A stretch of DNA of 64,000 bases from Rhizomys pruinosus (GCA_009823505.1 VZQC01013730.1:260868-324867); one strand, 5' to 3'. Positions 1-10,425 are shown, counted from the stretch's first letter. Numbers and translations are program-made. Notes: generated by a model not told the origin, from the letters alone.

Positions 1-154
1 AACCTAAATATGACAACACTTAACACATATCTCAGTTGCACATTCAAAAGGGAACACAAGTATCCACTTAATATACATACATATATATATATATACATAC
101 ATACATATATAAACAAGCACATTCTTAACCAAATAGGACGAAGGTTAATATCTA
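1..154 (-). other. ERVL 3' non-coding segment with a TA/TAC-rich run
   Basis: The sequence between the pol stop and the window edge has no open frame resembling env. It contains an imperfect (TA)n/(CATA)n run at about 78-115. No polypurine tract or LTR edge is visible, so the 3' LTR starts outside the window. Confidence 0.6.
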
Positions 155-3100
155 TTATAATCCACGTTTCTGCAACTGGTCCCGTGGCTTCAGCTGATAT
201 TTATGACTACCTTCTTCTACTACCCATTCTGTATTTCCTCCGCCATCAGCAAGCACCTCTGCAGGTCTTGGCTCTTTCCCTGGAGGAGTGACCCATACCT
301 TCATCCCTGAAGGGTCTGGGCCATTTATTGTCCTGTCTGGTTTGGGTTGTTGGAGTTTCCCATTGACCTTAATCATAGGACATGGTAGCACCAGAAGGCG
401 CCCTACAGCATCTCCTGCCTTCCAGACATAATCTTCCTTGCCCCCATTGTGGAGAAAAAGTCCAATTTCCCCATGGTAGTCTGGATCAATCACTCCTCCT
501 ACTACTGTTATTCCTTCCTTAGCCTGTTGGCTTAAAGGCAGTAGAAGCCCGAAGTGGCCAGGGGGAAGTCTTAGCTTCCAGTTCAATAGAACGTTTGCTG
601 TATCTCCTGGCAAAAGCACTCCCCCCATTGGAGCCAAAACGTCTAGACCAGCAGAACGCAAGGTCGTGGGTACAGGAAGCAAAAATTTTCCTACTGGGTC
701 ACTAGGGGTGATAGTGAGTGGAATCATTCCCACTTCCACCCCTTGGTTCCTGGACCCATGAATTCTGGCTATAGGAGAAACAGTACCATATAGTGGACGC
801 TGATTCAAAGCATATACTGCTTGCTGGAGAACCTTGCCCCAGCCCTCCAGGGTATTGCTACCTAATTGGCGCTGTAACTGTGTCTTCAAGAGGCCATTCC
901 ATCGTTCTATCAAGCCAGCTGCTTCTGGGTGGTGGGGAACATGGTAAGACCAGTGGATACCATGACCATGGGCCCACAGTCGCACTTCTTTGGCTGTGAA
1001 GTGAGTTCCTTGGTCAGAAGCAATGCTGTGAGGAATACCATGACGGTGGATAAGGCATTCCGTAAGTCCCTGGATGGTAGTTTTGGCAGAAGCATTACGT
1101 GCAGGAAAGGCAAATCCATAACCAGAATAAGTATCTATTCCTGTAAGAACAAAACGCTGTCCCCTCCATGATGGAAGTGGTCCAATGTAGTCAACCTGCC
1201 ACCAGGTTGCTGGCTGGTCACCCCGGGGAATAGCACCATATCGGGGGCTCAATGTTGGTCTCTGCTGTTGGCAAATCTGGCACTCGGCAGCAGCTGTAGC
1301 CAGATCAGCCTTAGTGAGTGGGAGTCCATGCTGTTGAGCCCATGCATAACCTCCATCTCTGCCACCATGACCACTTTGTTCATGGGCCCATTGAGCAACA
1401 ACAGGGATAGCTGGAGAAAGAGGCTGACAATCCACAGAACGAGTCATCCGATCTACTTGATTATTAAACTCATCCTCTGCTGAGATCACCTTTTGATGAG
1501 CATTTACATGAGACACAAGTATCTTCACATCCTTTGACCATTCAGAGAGCTCTATCCACATACTTCTTCCCCAAATGTCTTTCTCACCAATTTTCCAGTC
1601 ATGCTCCTTCCAAGTCCCTGACCATCCAGCCAAACCATTGGCTACAGCCCATGAATCAGTATATAATCGAACCTCTGGCCATTTCTCCTTCCAGGCAAAA
1701 TGCACAACCATGTGCACTGCCCGAAGTTCTGCCCACTGTGAAGACTTTCCTTCACCAGTGTCCTTTAGGGTTGTTTCAGAAATTGGCTGTAATGCTGCAG
1801 CTGTCCACCTCTGGGTGGTGCCTGCATAGCGTGCAGAACCATCAGTAAACCAGGCCCTAGTCTTCTCTTCCTCAGTCAACTGATCATAGGGCAAACCCCA
1901 TGAAGCCATAGGTGCATGCTTAAGCCCAGGAGACATTGTAACAGGAGTGGGAACCATAGGCATTTGGGCAACTTCTTCATGTAGCTTGCTTGTGCCCTCA
2001 GGGCCTGCCCGGGCCCTGTCCCGTATGTACCACTTCCATTTGACAATGGACTGTTGCTGTGCACGTCCTACTTTATGGTCTGGTGGGTCAGATAACACCC
2101 AGCTCATGATGGGCAGCTCAGGTCGCATGGTGACTTGGTGGCCCATTGTCAAACGTTCAGTTTCCACTAAGGCCCAATAGCAGGCTAAGAGCTGTCTCTC
2201 AAAAGGAGAATAGTTGTTTGCAGATGAAGGTAGAGCCTTGCTCCAAAATCCCAAGGGCCTCCGCTGTGATTCCCCTATGGGAGCCTGCCACAGACTCCAG
2301 ACAGCATCTCTATCTGCCACTGATACCTCAAGCACCATTGGGTCTGCTGGATCATATGGCCCTAGGGGCAGAGCAGCCTGCACTGCAGCCTGGACCTGTT
2401 GAAGAGCCTTTTCCTGTTCCAAGCCCCACTCAAAGTTTGCTGCCTTACGAGTCACCTGATATATGGGTCGTAGTAACACACCCAGATGAGGAATGTGCTG
2501 CCTCCAGAATCCAAAAAGACCCACCAGACGTTGTGCTTCTTTCTTGGTGGAGGGAGGGGCCAGGTGCAACAACTTATTCTTTACCTTAGAAGGAATGTCT
2601 CTGCATGCTCCACACCACTGAACTCCTAGAAACTTCACCGAGGTAGATGGCCCTTGAATTTTAGTTGGATTTATTTCCCATCCTCTCATGCGCATATGCT
2701 TTACCAACAAGTCTAGGCTAGCTGCTACCTCCTGTTCACTGGGTCCAATCAACATAACATCATCAATATAGTGGACCAGTGTGATATTTTGTGGAAGAGT
2801 CAGGCGATCAAGATCCCTTCTAACTAAGTTATGGCACAACGCTGGAGAGTTAACATACCCCTGAGGTAAGACAGTAAAGGTATACTGTTGGCCTTGCCAG
2901 CTGAAAGCAAATTGCTTCTGGTGGTCCTTATGAACCGGTATTGAGAAAAAAGCATTGGCCAGATCAATAGCTGCATACCAGGTACCAGGAGACATATTAA
3001 TCTGCTCGAGTAAGGACACCACATCTGGTACAGCGGCTGCAATTGGTGTCACTACTTGGTTGAGTTTTCGATAGTCAACTGTCATTCTCCATGATCCATC

Positions 3101-3445
3101 TGTCTTTTGCACAGGCCAAATTGGAGAGTTAAATGGAGATGTGGTAGGAATCACCACCCCTGCATCTTTCAAATCCTTGATAGTGGCATTAATCTCTGCA
3201 ATCCCTCCAGGGATACAATACTGTTTTTGGTTCACTATTTTCCCTGGTAGAGGCAACACCAATGGTTTCCATTTGGCCTTTCCGACCATAATAGCCCTCA
3301 CTCCACAGATCAGGGAACCAATGTGGGGATTCTGCCAATTTCTAATTATATCTATCCCAATTATACATTCTGGGACTGGGGAAATAACTATGGGATGCAT
3401 TCTGGGACCCACTGGGCCCATCATGAGTTGGACTTCAGCCAAAAC
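155..3445 (-). CDS. pol: ERVL Pol: reverse transcriptase, RNase H, integrase and dUTPase-like domain
   Basis: An uninterrupted frame of about 1,096 codons follows the protease stop (numbering from the TTG at 3442). Residues 1-40 finish the protease. RT spans about 55-330, with catalytic D160 and Y225-I-D-D228. RNase H spans about 526-672, with D534, E572, D596 and D664. Integrase has a zinc-binding H687/H692/C721/C724 module and a catalytic triad D751, D810, E846 with 35 residues between the last two. A dUTPase-like domain covers about 920-1040: motif 1 GLDVLAP, motif 3 [10 protein letters not shown] with D986 and Y989, motif 4 GD at 1010-1011. Its motif 2 reads PLSQQA instead of the usual PRS-S/G-type, and the Gly-rich motif 5 is degenerate. 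Residues about 1046-1095 look like an integrase C-terminal tail. All RT, RNase H and integrase catalytic residues are present, so those domains may be active, but the frame lacks its own normal start and depends on gag-pro readthrough. Confidence 0.97.
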   Translation of the reverse strand, partial: VLAEVQLMMGPVGPRMHPIVISPVPECIIGIDIIRNWQNPHIGSLICGVRAIMVGKAKWKPLVLPLPGKIVNQKQYCIPGGIAEINATIKDLKDAGVVIPTTSPFNSPIWPVQKTDGSWRMTVDYRKLNQVVTPIAAAVPDVVSLLEQINMSPGTWYAAIDLANAFFSIPVHKDHQKQFAFSWQGQQYTFTVLPQGYVNSPALCHNLVRRDLDRLTLPQNITLVHYIDDVMLIGPSEQEVAASLDLLVKHMRMRGWEINPTKIQGPSTSVKFLGVQWCGACRDIPSKVKNKLLHLAPPSTKKEAQRLVGLFGFWRQHIPHLGVLLRPIYQVTRKAANFEWGLEQEKALQQVQAAVQAALPLGPYDPADPMVLEVSVADRDAVWSLWQAPIGESQRRPLGFWSKALPSSANNYSPFERQLLACYWALVETERLTMGHQVTMRPELPIMSWVLSDPPDHKVGRAQQQSIVKWKWYIRDRARAGPEGTSKLHEEVAQMPMVPTPVTMSPGLKHAPMASWGLPYDQLTEEEKTRAWFTDGSARYAGTTQRWTAAALQPISETTLKDTGEGKSSQWAELRAVHMVVHFAWKEKWPEVRLYTDSWAVANGLAGWSGTWKEHDWKIGEKDIWGRSMWIELSEWSKDVKILVSHVNAHQKVISAEDEFNNQVDRMTRSVDCQPLSPAIPVVAQWAHEQSGHGGRDGGYAWAQQHGLPLTKADLATAAAECQICQQQRPTLSPRYGAIPRGDQPATWWQVDYIGPLPSWRGQRFVLTGIDTYSGYGFAFPARNASAKTTIQGLTECLIHRHGIPHSIASDQGTHFTAKEVRLWAHGHGIHWSYHVPHHPEAAGLIERWNGLLKTQLQRQLGSNTLEGWGKVLQQAVYALNQRPLYGTVSPIARIHGSRNQGVEVGMIPLTITPSDPVGKFLLPVPTTLRSAGLDVLAPMGGVLLPGDTANVLLNWKLRLPPGHFGLLLPLSQQAKEGITVVGGVIDPDYHGEIGLFLHNGGKEDYVWKAGDAVGRLLVLPCPMIKVNGKLQQPKPDRTINGPDPSGMKVWVTPPGKEPRPAEVLADGGGNTEWVVEEGSHKYQLKPRDQLQKRGL
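377..685 (-). other. dUTPase-like domain within ERVL pol
   Basis: Residues about 920-1022 of the pol frame. Trimeric dUTPase motifs 1, 3 and 4 are recognisable, including the metal/nucleophile-water aspartate (D986) and the uracil-pocket tyrosine (Y989). Motif 2 has lost its arginine (PLSQQ), and motif 4 has R1015 where Gln is usual. Presence of a dUTPase after integrase is typical of ERVL. Catalytic competence is doubtful on sequence grounds. Confidence 0.85.
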
Positions 3446-3673
3446 TCAATTTATCACCTGACCTCCATAGGCCCCTACTTTAACTGGAGGGCCGCAATGC
3501 TTTTTAGAGTCTCCTGGGATCAGTGTCAACTCAGAACCAGTATCCAATAGGCCTCGAAAAGTCTGATTATTTCCTTTTCCCCAGTGTACAGTTACCCTAG
3601 TAAAAGGTCCCTCTGGGGAAGGACAGGAGGAAGGCAAACAGCATAACTCTTTGGTATTGTGACAAGGTCCTTC
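3446..3673 (-). pseudogene. pro: ERVL aspartic protease, cut by one in-frame stop
   Basis: A frame shared with pol is open from 3673 and holds LLDTGSELTLIPG, the DTG active-site loop of retropepsins, at about 3526-3564. A TGA at 3446-3448 interrupts it. The other end of the protease fold ([11 protein letters not shown], equivalent to the usual GRD/N-type C-terminal motif) lies after the stop, inside the following pol frame. So one nonsense codon splits the protease. The frame is -1 relative to the last gag segment, but a TAG at 3674-3676 leaves no overlap with gag, so the original gag-pro linkage is not clear from this copy. Confidence 0.85.
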
Positions 3674-3696
3674 CTAACTAGAACCCGGCCACCCCT

Positions 3697-5384
3697 TCAT
3701 TCAAGGGGTTCTGGGTCTGTGAACTGTCTCAAGTCTGGAAACTGGTCAACTGGGCGGGATTCGCTACTCCTAAAATCAAATGTTGGCTTCCTGTCATTTG
3801 TTCTAGAGCTTTTCTGCTTATACAGATCAAATAAAAACTTAGTAGGCTTCTTATGTATTTGGTTCCTGGGAACGCCATGATTAATTAGCCAGTTCCAAAG
3901 ATCATTTTGGGTCACGCCATTATAGGTATTGCTTTGTCTTTGCCACCCATTATGATAATTACGGTAACTACGCTCATCTGGCCTTCTGCGATTCAGTGCT
4001 GCCACTTGATGCCTACCCTGAGGTCCTGTTAGACCTATAACGTGTACATTTAATTTATGCAAGCGAGCCACAACTTCTCTAACTGTAAGATCTGGCATAA
4101 GATATAGAGCAAAAACAAAGCTCTTCAAATGTTCTGGTGTCTCTCTCAGTACTTTCCATCTTATAAATTCAGTGAATGGCATGTCCTCTGGGTCCTCATA
4201 TTGTGGAGAATGTGGTTTTACACTTCGAATCCACTCGAGCATGCCCATCTGCCTGACCCTCACAATCCCTTCATCAATACTAAGCCAAGGAATATCAGGC
4301 ATCTCTAACTCGCTGTTAGTAGGCCATGTTTTAATAAATACATCAGCCAACCATTCAAATAAACTTTTAACACCTTTTTTAACTGCTTGAGCTTCCATAT
4401 TAAACCTAGAATCTCTCCTCAGTGGGCTCATATCGATAAACTCAGTATGATCCAATTTTATATTCCTTCCACCATTATCCCACACCCTTAAAATCCATTC
4501 CCACACATATTCCTTAGGCTTCTGCCGGAATGAATCAGCAAACTCATTAATTTCTTTAGTGGTATATCGCACCTCCTCGTGGACCACACTTTCTATCTCA
4601 CCTAGAGGGGCTTGCTTAGACTTCAATCTGGTTATAGGTCTAGAGGCAACAATTGTTGGGCCCTGAGGGACATCAGCTCCCACTGGGAGGGGGGATTAAT
4701 TTCCTCAGGCAAGGGTGGGGAGGAGGTATCTGCAGGGTGTGGATTCTCATCTGAGGGTGGGAAGATTAAATCCTCAGATAAAGAAAATCCCTCAGAATCC
4801 GAGGGTTCAAAATCCTCATCATCATGGTTCTCCCACACATCTCCATCCCAAGTTTCAGGGTTCCACCCTTTCCCCACAAGTGCTCTCACTTTAACTGCTG
4901 ACACTTTTCGTGGCTGGGAATTAAATTTGCTTTGTAAATCAGCCAACCATATAATAAGGGCTCCAGCTTGATTTTCTGCTGCTTTAGCTCTTTGGCTGCT
5001 GGAGAGAAGATTCTCTTCCAGAGCACACTTGGAAACCTTTAAATTGTTGTTTCAAATCCGGAGCTGGTCATTTTTATCACTGAGCTCCATATTTTCCTCT
5101 ATCAGTTTATCCAGACATGCTAGGAGCAACAGGGCAACATCATTATTTTCCTGATTTTTCTGCAATTTCTCGAACGTTTTATATATAGAGTCGCTAAATT
5201 CCTTGCCTCTCACAAGAGGTGAGTTAGGTGAGTCAAATGGATCTATCTTCATAATTAGATCAAATAGTCTGCACCAAGGATTATCATTCCTCTTCATGCC
5301 ACCAGGAGAGCCTTCAGTAACTCTAGGCTTCATTGGGTTGGAGAGCTGGCTCCAGAGACTACCAAGCCCACTAAAGAAATTCAT
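3697..5384 (-). pseudogene. gag: ERVL gag, broken by a nonsense codon and a frame change
   Basis: The start is ATG at 5382-5384, with A at -3, about 25 bases after the primer site. Total span is about 560 codons, close to the size expected for an ERVL Gag. Segment 1 (5384-5052) is 110 residues ending at an in-frame TGA (5052-5054). The same frame then reads on to 4632 with polar, coiled-coil-like and then acidic Ser/Glu/Pro-rich sequence. Segment 3 (about 4690-3697) is in another frame and carries the capsid-like part, with motifs such as FRQKPKEYVWEW and LFEWLADVF. The switch falls at a run of six G on the plus strand (4689-4694), so a one- or two-base slip there is the likely cause. No CCHC zinc knuckle is visible. 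The role of intact Gag would be particle assembly; this copy cannot make full-length Gag without readthrough and frameshifting. Confidence 0.85.
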
Positions 5385-5408
5385 CCTTTCAATTCTGTTT
5401 CTCTAGAA

Positions 5409-5423
5409 CCACTTCTGGTACCA
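5409..5423 (-). other. Primer binding site, tRNA-Leu(UAA)-like
   Basis: Sense TGGTACCAGAAGTGG starts five bases after the LTR end. It matches the complement of the 3' end of tRNA-Leu(UAA), TGGTACCAGGAGTGG, with one mismatch, and weaker similarity (GGTTC) continues. ERVL elements are known to be leucine-tRNA primed. Confidence 0.85.
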
Positions 5424-5492
5424 AAATCTGTATTAGTCAGGGTTCTCTAAAGAAACAGAAGCAACAGGATGAGTATATATAACTATATACAA

Positions 5493-5498
5493 TTTATT
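5493..5498 (-). promoter_or_regulatory. Polyadenylation signal AATAAA in the ERVL LTR
   Basis: Sense AATAAA, about 65 bases from the LTR 3' edge and followed by a TA-rich run. Consistent with the R region of an ERVL LTR. Confidence 0.55.
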
Positions 5499-5754
5499 GA
5501 TTTGCTCACGTGACGGAGCTCAACAGTAGCGCCAAACTGGAGAGGCCGGGAATCCAGGGAACCACTCAGTCTGCAAGGCTGGATGTCTCAGGAGTCCCAG
5601 TCTAGTGCTGAAGGCCCGAATGGATTCCAGGAGATCTGCCGGTCTCAGTACACACTGGGATCCGAAAGGTTGATCACAGCAGCAAGACAAACTCACCAGA
5701 TGAGAGAAGCAAGCCGCAGGAGGAAATAAAAGGGACCAGCTCCCGCTGCTGTGG

Positions 5755-5763
5755 CCTTAAATA
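5755..5763 (-). promoter_or_regulatory. TATA-like box of the ERVL LTR
   Basis: Sense TATTTAAGG, about 260 bases upstream of the AATAAA and before a GC-richer stretch. The position suits the U3 promoter of the LTR. Function is inferred from position only. Confidence 0.55.
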
Positions 5764-6044
5764 CTGCCTGCCGGCAGAAGGTAACACCCACATTTGGGGT
5801 GGGCCATCCGGGTTGAGGTGGTCCAATCAGAAGACCCTTTTCTCTTATTTGTTCCTTAATCCAGTCAAGTTGACACCCAGGATTAACCATCACAGGGATA
5901 TAACCCAATTGTACAAAATGTTACCTTATTCTATGTAGAGATAAACACAAATTTTCCAGAAGTTAAATGTACATAGATAAATATTTATTATTATCATGTA
6001 TTATCTATTGAGCAAAAGTAAGTTTATATAGAAATTCTATTTCT

Positions 6045-6150
6045 AGGTAGGCATGGTGCTGCACATATTTTATTCCAGCACTTTGGAAGCTGAAGCATGA
6101 TTGAGAGTTACTGACCAGCCTACGTTATCTAGTGAATCATACCTCTAATA
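6045..6150 (+). repeat. Degenerate B1 SINE
   Basis: Has the B1 left-end pattern (TAGGCATGGTGCTGCACAT, then TTCCAGCACTTTGGAAG) but many mismatches and no clear target duplication. An old copy. Confidence 0.6.
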
Positions 6151-6563
6151 AGTGCATAAGCGAATAAAGTATAGACTGCTTGAATAAGAAATAAAAGTAA
6201 AATGATTACTTTTAGGTCAGTAACTTTCCTACATATTATCTATTATTTTACCCAGTGTTTTCAGGAATATTGATGTTTTTTGATTCATCAGAAAATTATC
6301 ATATTTATATATTGAGTATATTTGCAGAATATTAAAGATCACCTGTGGCATATTTCAAACAGATTTTCTTGTCACTATATTGCACATTTCATATTCTGTA
6401 ACATGTTTTATGTGGTAAAACTCTGTTTTGAAATTTCTTAACCATGTTAATTTTAGAGCCACAGTTTTCAGAATAAAAGCATAACTAAAGAATTTTTTAT
6501 AAAGTTATTTTGATATATTTTTAATGATTGCTTTGGACAGCTGTTTAAACTGATTGTGAAAAT

Positions 6564-6640
6564 TAGACCGATAGTGTATTTCGGCGGTAGAGCACTTGCC
6601 TACCATGTGCAAGATTCCAGGTTTGATCTTCTGTACTACA
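6564..6640 (+). repeat. ID-type SINE (tRNA-Ala-derived), degraded
   Basis: Contains GGCGGTAGAGCACTTGCCTA (A-box region) and GGTTTGATCTTC (B-box-like), in the order and spacing of rodent ID elements, followed by an AAATAAATT tail. Confidence 0.7.
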
Positions 6641-6644
6641 AACT

Positions 6645-7734
6645 AGTTACTAATTAAATAAATTAAGTAAAAAAAAATGTGGAAACAATTGCTTTGACCT
6701 AGATTAAACACATGAAGAATCTCATGACCTATTTCTTGATTTCTAAACAGGGGAAATTTTCCATTATTCTGAATAAAATAAAACACATAGAGGAAGGAAA
6801 AATCAAGTCATGTTGTTGATAAGACTTCATCTACCTAAATTGAAATCTCGAATTAATTCTTGCATGACAAAATAAAATAACACAAAATCATTTGTGGGAC
6901 CAGTAATGACCTTAACTTTAATTATTCATTTTTCTTCCTCCAGATAATCACCTTTTATTGTGGAAGAAGAGAGAAAGAAAAAAATATAAAGACCTTATTC
7001 CATGTCTAATGTTCAAGGCTTAGATAATTTAAGAAAAAAAATGTTTAATTCCTCTGAGTCTGCTTTTATTATTCATTCATTTACTAGAAAATACTTTTTT
7101 GGGAAATCAGTGTGTGTGAGGGACACAGTGATGTCCTTCTGTATTTAGTTTTGGAAGGAAATATTTCCCAATTCATTATATGCTTCATAATTTAAAATTT
7201 ATTTATGGAAAGCAGATATTGGGAAATAAAATGTCATTTAATGAAAGAATCATACTTAGGAAAGAAAATATGCTCACAAAGGAGAGACTTTGGACTTATT
7301 TTTAAAAATAGAGTAAAAGTGTACTTTTATGGAAATTTTCTTGGTGCCAAATTGGAAGAACAAATAATTTTATATGCAGAGTTTCAGAGATGTGGAGAGG
7401 ACCTCATGCAAGTTTTATGCATTAAAAGATATCTAGAAGAAAAAGTGCCATGATAATTAAAAAAACATTTTAGTTCTCTCTTGTTTTTCTGCTGAGCTCA
7501 GTGAAAATAAAAGATGAATAAATCATTTCTCAAAGCAACATAAATATTTTCACAGTTCATCATATACAAAAATGCAATGCTTATCAAAATTCCAATACTA
7601 TTTTCAAAAAAATAGAAAAAATAATTTTAAAAGTTATTTGGTACCAAATTCTACCCCTCAAAGAGCTGAAGAAAGCAACTCAAGGAAAAAGAAAAACAAC
7701 AGAGATTAGATTAGTTTACAGAATATTGTTGGAG
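6645..7734. other. No gene recognised
   Basis: AT-rich sequence with short poly-A runs. The longest frame (7205-7453, plus, 82 codons) has no motif I recognise and looks like chance. Confidence 0.5.
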
Positions 7735-7983
7735 TGGCCCTAAGAAATTTCTTCTACTATCAGTGGAGGTAAGCTACAGCAGTAACCAGAACTCCCCAGT
7801 GAGGGAGAAGGCAAGCAGGTAGCAAGCAACTGCTCCCTTCTACCATGGCCTTTTCTTTTGTCAGAAGGTAACACCTACATTTAAGGTGGGTCTTCAAGCT
7901 TCAAATGATCCAATCAAGAAAGTCTCTCTCATTTCAGTTAATTCTAAATCCATTCAAATTGACATCAGAGATTAGCCATCACA
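7735..7983 (-). repeat. MT2/ERVL-like LTR remnant
   Basis: In the minus sense it starts TGTGATGGCTAATCTCTGAT at 7983, the same edge type as the ERVL LTR at 5894. It shares the block GGTAACACCTACATTTAAGGTGGG (broken here into two, with mismatches) with the LTR at about 5780-5805. The LTR 3' half is missing. Confidence 0.7.
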
Positions 7984-8689
7984 CATAAGCAGGTCAATTT
8001 AGACAAAAGGCAAAACAAATACATCTGTCTCATCTGTGAGAATAGCAAGAATGTGGAGGAAAAAAAGAACAATTATCAAATTGCTAGATAAATGAAAAGA
8101 AAAACAATAGAACACTACAATTGTGACAGTATGCACAAACAGCTGCTCAAGGCAGACAACATCTGAAATAGGTGGGGTCCTCTGGAACTCCCAGCTGTAG
8201 CTGCAGAGCTATTGGCCTTTGCATGCTGTGAGGAGAGGAAGAAGAGTAATTTCCTTTATAGATGAGGCCTCTGGATGGTGATCCACACCCCAGGGAAGCT
8301 TCCACACTCAGTCAAAGAGTGAGGAGGAGTTGGGAGGAAGGTATGATCAAAATACACTGAATGGAGTTCTCAAAGAATTAGTAAAATATTTTTTAAATGT
8401 TAATGATTCTTTTTCTTGCATGATAATAGTGATCAACTTTATTCTAAATGAAAAATGCCAGACAGACTGATGATAAACACTATATAGTCAAAACAATAGA
8501 GGTAGAAAGCAGATTTGAACTCTGCGCTGACGGTGAAGCTCCAGCAGATGTGTTACTGCCTGTCCAGTGCATGCAATTGTGTTGTGTTTCATCATCACTT
8601 ATTATGTAGCAATGTTATTTTTATTTTAAATATTTGGTCATTGAAAACATTATATTAATAAATCAAATAGATGTTTAAAGTGTTTTGTT
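7984..8689. other. No gene recognised; possible old L1 3' UTR fragment inside
   Basis: At about 8160-8345 there is a GC-richer block ending GAGGAGTTGGGAGGAAGG, a purine-rich pattern seen in rodent L1 3' UTRs. I could not align it further. The rest is AT-rich without features. Confidence 0.3.
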
Positions 8690-8898
8690 AATTTTATTTT
8701 ACGTGTATGAGTGTATTGCTTGCATGTATGTAAGTGCACCCATGTCAGGCAATGCCCATGGAGATGAGAAGAGGAACTTGGAGCCCTGGAACTTGAATTA
8801 CAGATGGTTGTTAGTCTCCATGTGGGTGCTGGGAGTTGAACCCAGATTCTCTGCAAGCGCAACCTATGCTGCTAACCAATGAGCAAGCTCTCAAGCCC
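8690..8898 (-). repeat. B3/B2-type SINE
   Basis: Antisense copy: AT-rich 3' end first, then CATGTGGGTGCTGGGAGTTGAACC (B-box region read backwards) and a degraded A-box end with AAGCTCTCAAGCCC. Confidence 0.8.
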
Positions 8899-8899
8899 T

Positions 8900-9484
8900 A
8901 ACTACTGTATTTTATCACCTAACTACTATATTTTACAGTGAATACTTCATATTACATTTCGGAGAACAATTGCATAGAAGTAAAAGAAATAAACATCAAA
9001 AAAAGGAAAAGGAGATAAAATCATCTATAGAATGATCTATAATGGAAAGTCTATATTTGGTAAAAGGAGTTAAAATCATTCAGTGGAGTAATTTGGATCT
9101 CAGAAATTTTAATAGGGCAGGAGAGAATGGCATTATTCTTATCAAATGAGAGAATTAATGTATTTAATACAGTAGTGAAAATGTTGAAGGATATTCTTTG
9201 AACTATTCAAAGAAGTCTGTCTTTAGAAAACTCATATTTGAAAATTTGATGTTTTCTGTTCATTGTTTAATATATTTTATTTGAATATTACTGCATTGTT
9301 AAAAAAATCATGTTGATTTTATACTGCAAGTGCAATTTCTCAAAGTGAATGAACAAATGAACTGATGTTACTTATGTTAGAAATAGTATAATTAATCTGA
9401 CACCCCAAGTGGGAGGAACAGAAGGGAAAATGATGAACTATTTTAAGAATTTCTAGTCCAATACAAATTATCACAACTTAATCC
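8900..9484. other. No gene recognised
   Basis: AT-rich, no repeat family or coding signal that I can name. Confidence 0.5.
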
Positions 9485-9610
9485 AGTGCTTTTTACTTTA
9501 TTTATTTATTCATTTTTTTGGTCTTTTCAAGATAGGGTCTCCCTGTAGCCCCAGCTGACCTGGAACTCACTCTGTAGACCAGGCTGGCCTTGAACTCACA
9601 AAGATCCACC
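9485..9610 (-). repeat. B1 SINE, 5'-truncated
   Basis: Antisense B1: a T-rich start followed by TAGGGTCTCCCTGTAGCCCC and TGTAGACCAGGCTGGCCTTG. The 5' half of the SINE is absent; a B3 copy follows directly, so the B3 may have interrupted it. Confidence 0.85.
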
Positions 9611-9862
9611 TTATTTTATTCATCTATTATCTATTTCTATTATATTTACTTATTTATTTCATGTGTATTATTGTTATCCTTAGATGAGTATAAGTACACT
9701 TATGTTGCCAGTACCTGCCAAGGAGAGAAGTGGGCATCAGATCCCCTGGAACTGAAGTTATGGACAATGGTTAGCCACCATGTGCGTGCTGGTATTCAAA
9801 CCAGGGCCTTCTGCAAGAAGCCAATGCTCATAGACACTGACCAATCTCTCAAGCCTGATCCA
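9611..9862 (-). repeat. B3-type SINE
   Basis: Antisense copy with TTATTTCATGTGTATTATTG at its 3' end and CACCATGTGCGTGCTGGTAT near the tRNA-derived end, finishing CAATCTCTCAAGCC. Confidence 0.75.
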
Positions 9863-9879
9863 CTACTTTTCAAATAAGA

Positions 9880-10413
9880 AAAGTCACAGAAAAATGAGTA
9901 TTGTTTAAATTAGCTTTCAGTATAATAAAAAACTAAATCTAAAATGCTAATTAAGTTGACTGTTAGGAGAGTACTCTCCAGAGAATAGGAAATGTCAAAA
10001 TTCTTAAATTCCATAAAATGGATTATATATACTCTTTAAAATATTGTTTTCTATGATAATTATGTGTCTATTGCTGGGTGGAATTAAATCCTATTTATCT
10101 CTAGGCACACTAATGTGAAGATAAACTAATGTGTTAATGAATGCTAATAAAGTTGAATAAATGGTCACCAAATCACACTAATGTAAACAAATTATAACAA
10201 AGTTGGTGCTAAAAATTGCATTTTGTAACAAAAACAACTCCAAATTCCTATCTAGTAAGGTCATGGTATTAATATTCATTAAAAATGAATTTAGATGAGT
10301 CTAAATCTGTAGTATAGATTCTATTTGGTATTGTAGTCAAGGAATAGAAATTTCTGTTCAGACCTATAACATTATACCACATTGATAAATTTATTCAAAC
10401 ATAAACCTGTAAA
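9880..10413. other. No gene recognised
   Basis: AT-rich intergenic sequence. No repeat boundary or open frame of note. Confidence 0.5.
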
Positions 10414-10425
10414 AGAATATTTATA

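Larger units (their letters stand above)
1..5894 (-). mobile_element. ERVL-class (class III, MuERV-L/HERV-L type) endogenous retrovirus, left part cut by window edge
   Basis: Reading leftwards on the minus strand the order is LTR, tRNA-Leu-like primer site, gag, protease, RT, RNase H, integrase, dUTPase-like domain. A dUTPase placed after the integrase core, the Leu primer site and the absence of env are the known signature of the ERVL group. The LTR begins TGTGATGGTTAAT and ends CTAATACA in the sense direction, like MLT2/MT2 LTRs. Only 154 bases separate the pol stop from the window edge, so the 3' LTR cannot be seen and LTR-LTR divergence cannot be used for dating. Breaks seen: stop codon in gag (5052-5054), gag frame change near 4689-4694, stop codon in protease (3446-3448). 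Pol is otherwise open. The base after the LTR starts GGGAT (5895-5899), which should recur at the far end as the 5-bp target duplication. Confidence 0.95.
5429..5894 (-). repeat. 5' LTR of the ERVL element (MT2/MLT2-like)
   Basis: The LTR is 466 bp with TG...CA ends. In sense orientation it starts at 5894 and ends at 5429. The 5' edge (TGTGATGGTTAATCCTGGG) and the 3' edge (TCTTTAGAGAACCCTGACTA) match the general MLT2/MT2 LTR pattern. It contains a TATA-like TATTTAAGG and an AATAAA. MERVL LTRs are about this length and act as promoters in early embryos; whether this copy does so is not shown here. Confidence 0.9.

Noticed and set aside
1..154. Search for an env gene or the 3' LTR downstream of pol
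   Set aside because: Only 154 bases are available, with no env-like frame and no LTR edge; absence of env is known for the ERVL group.
10..291. 93-codon plus frame at the left edge
   Set aside because: It runs through a TA/CATA-rich run and antisense pol; low complexity.
793..3550. Plus-strand open frames across the ERVL pol region, including 147 codons at 2146-2589
   Set aside because: They lie antisense to the clearly coding pol frame and have no domain of their own.
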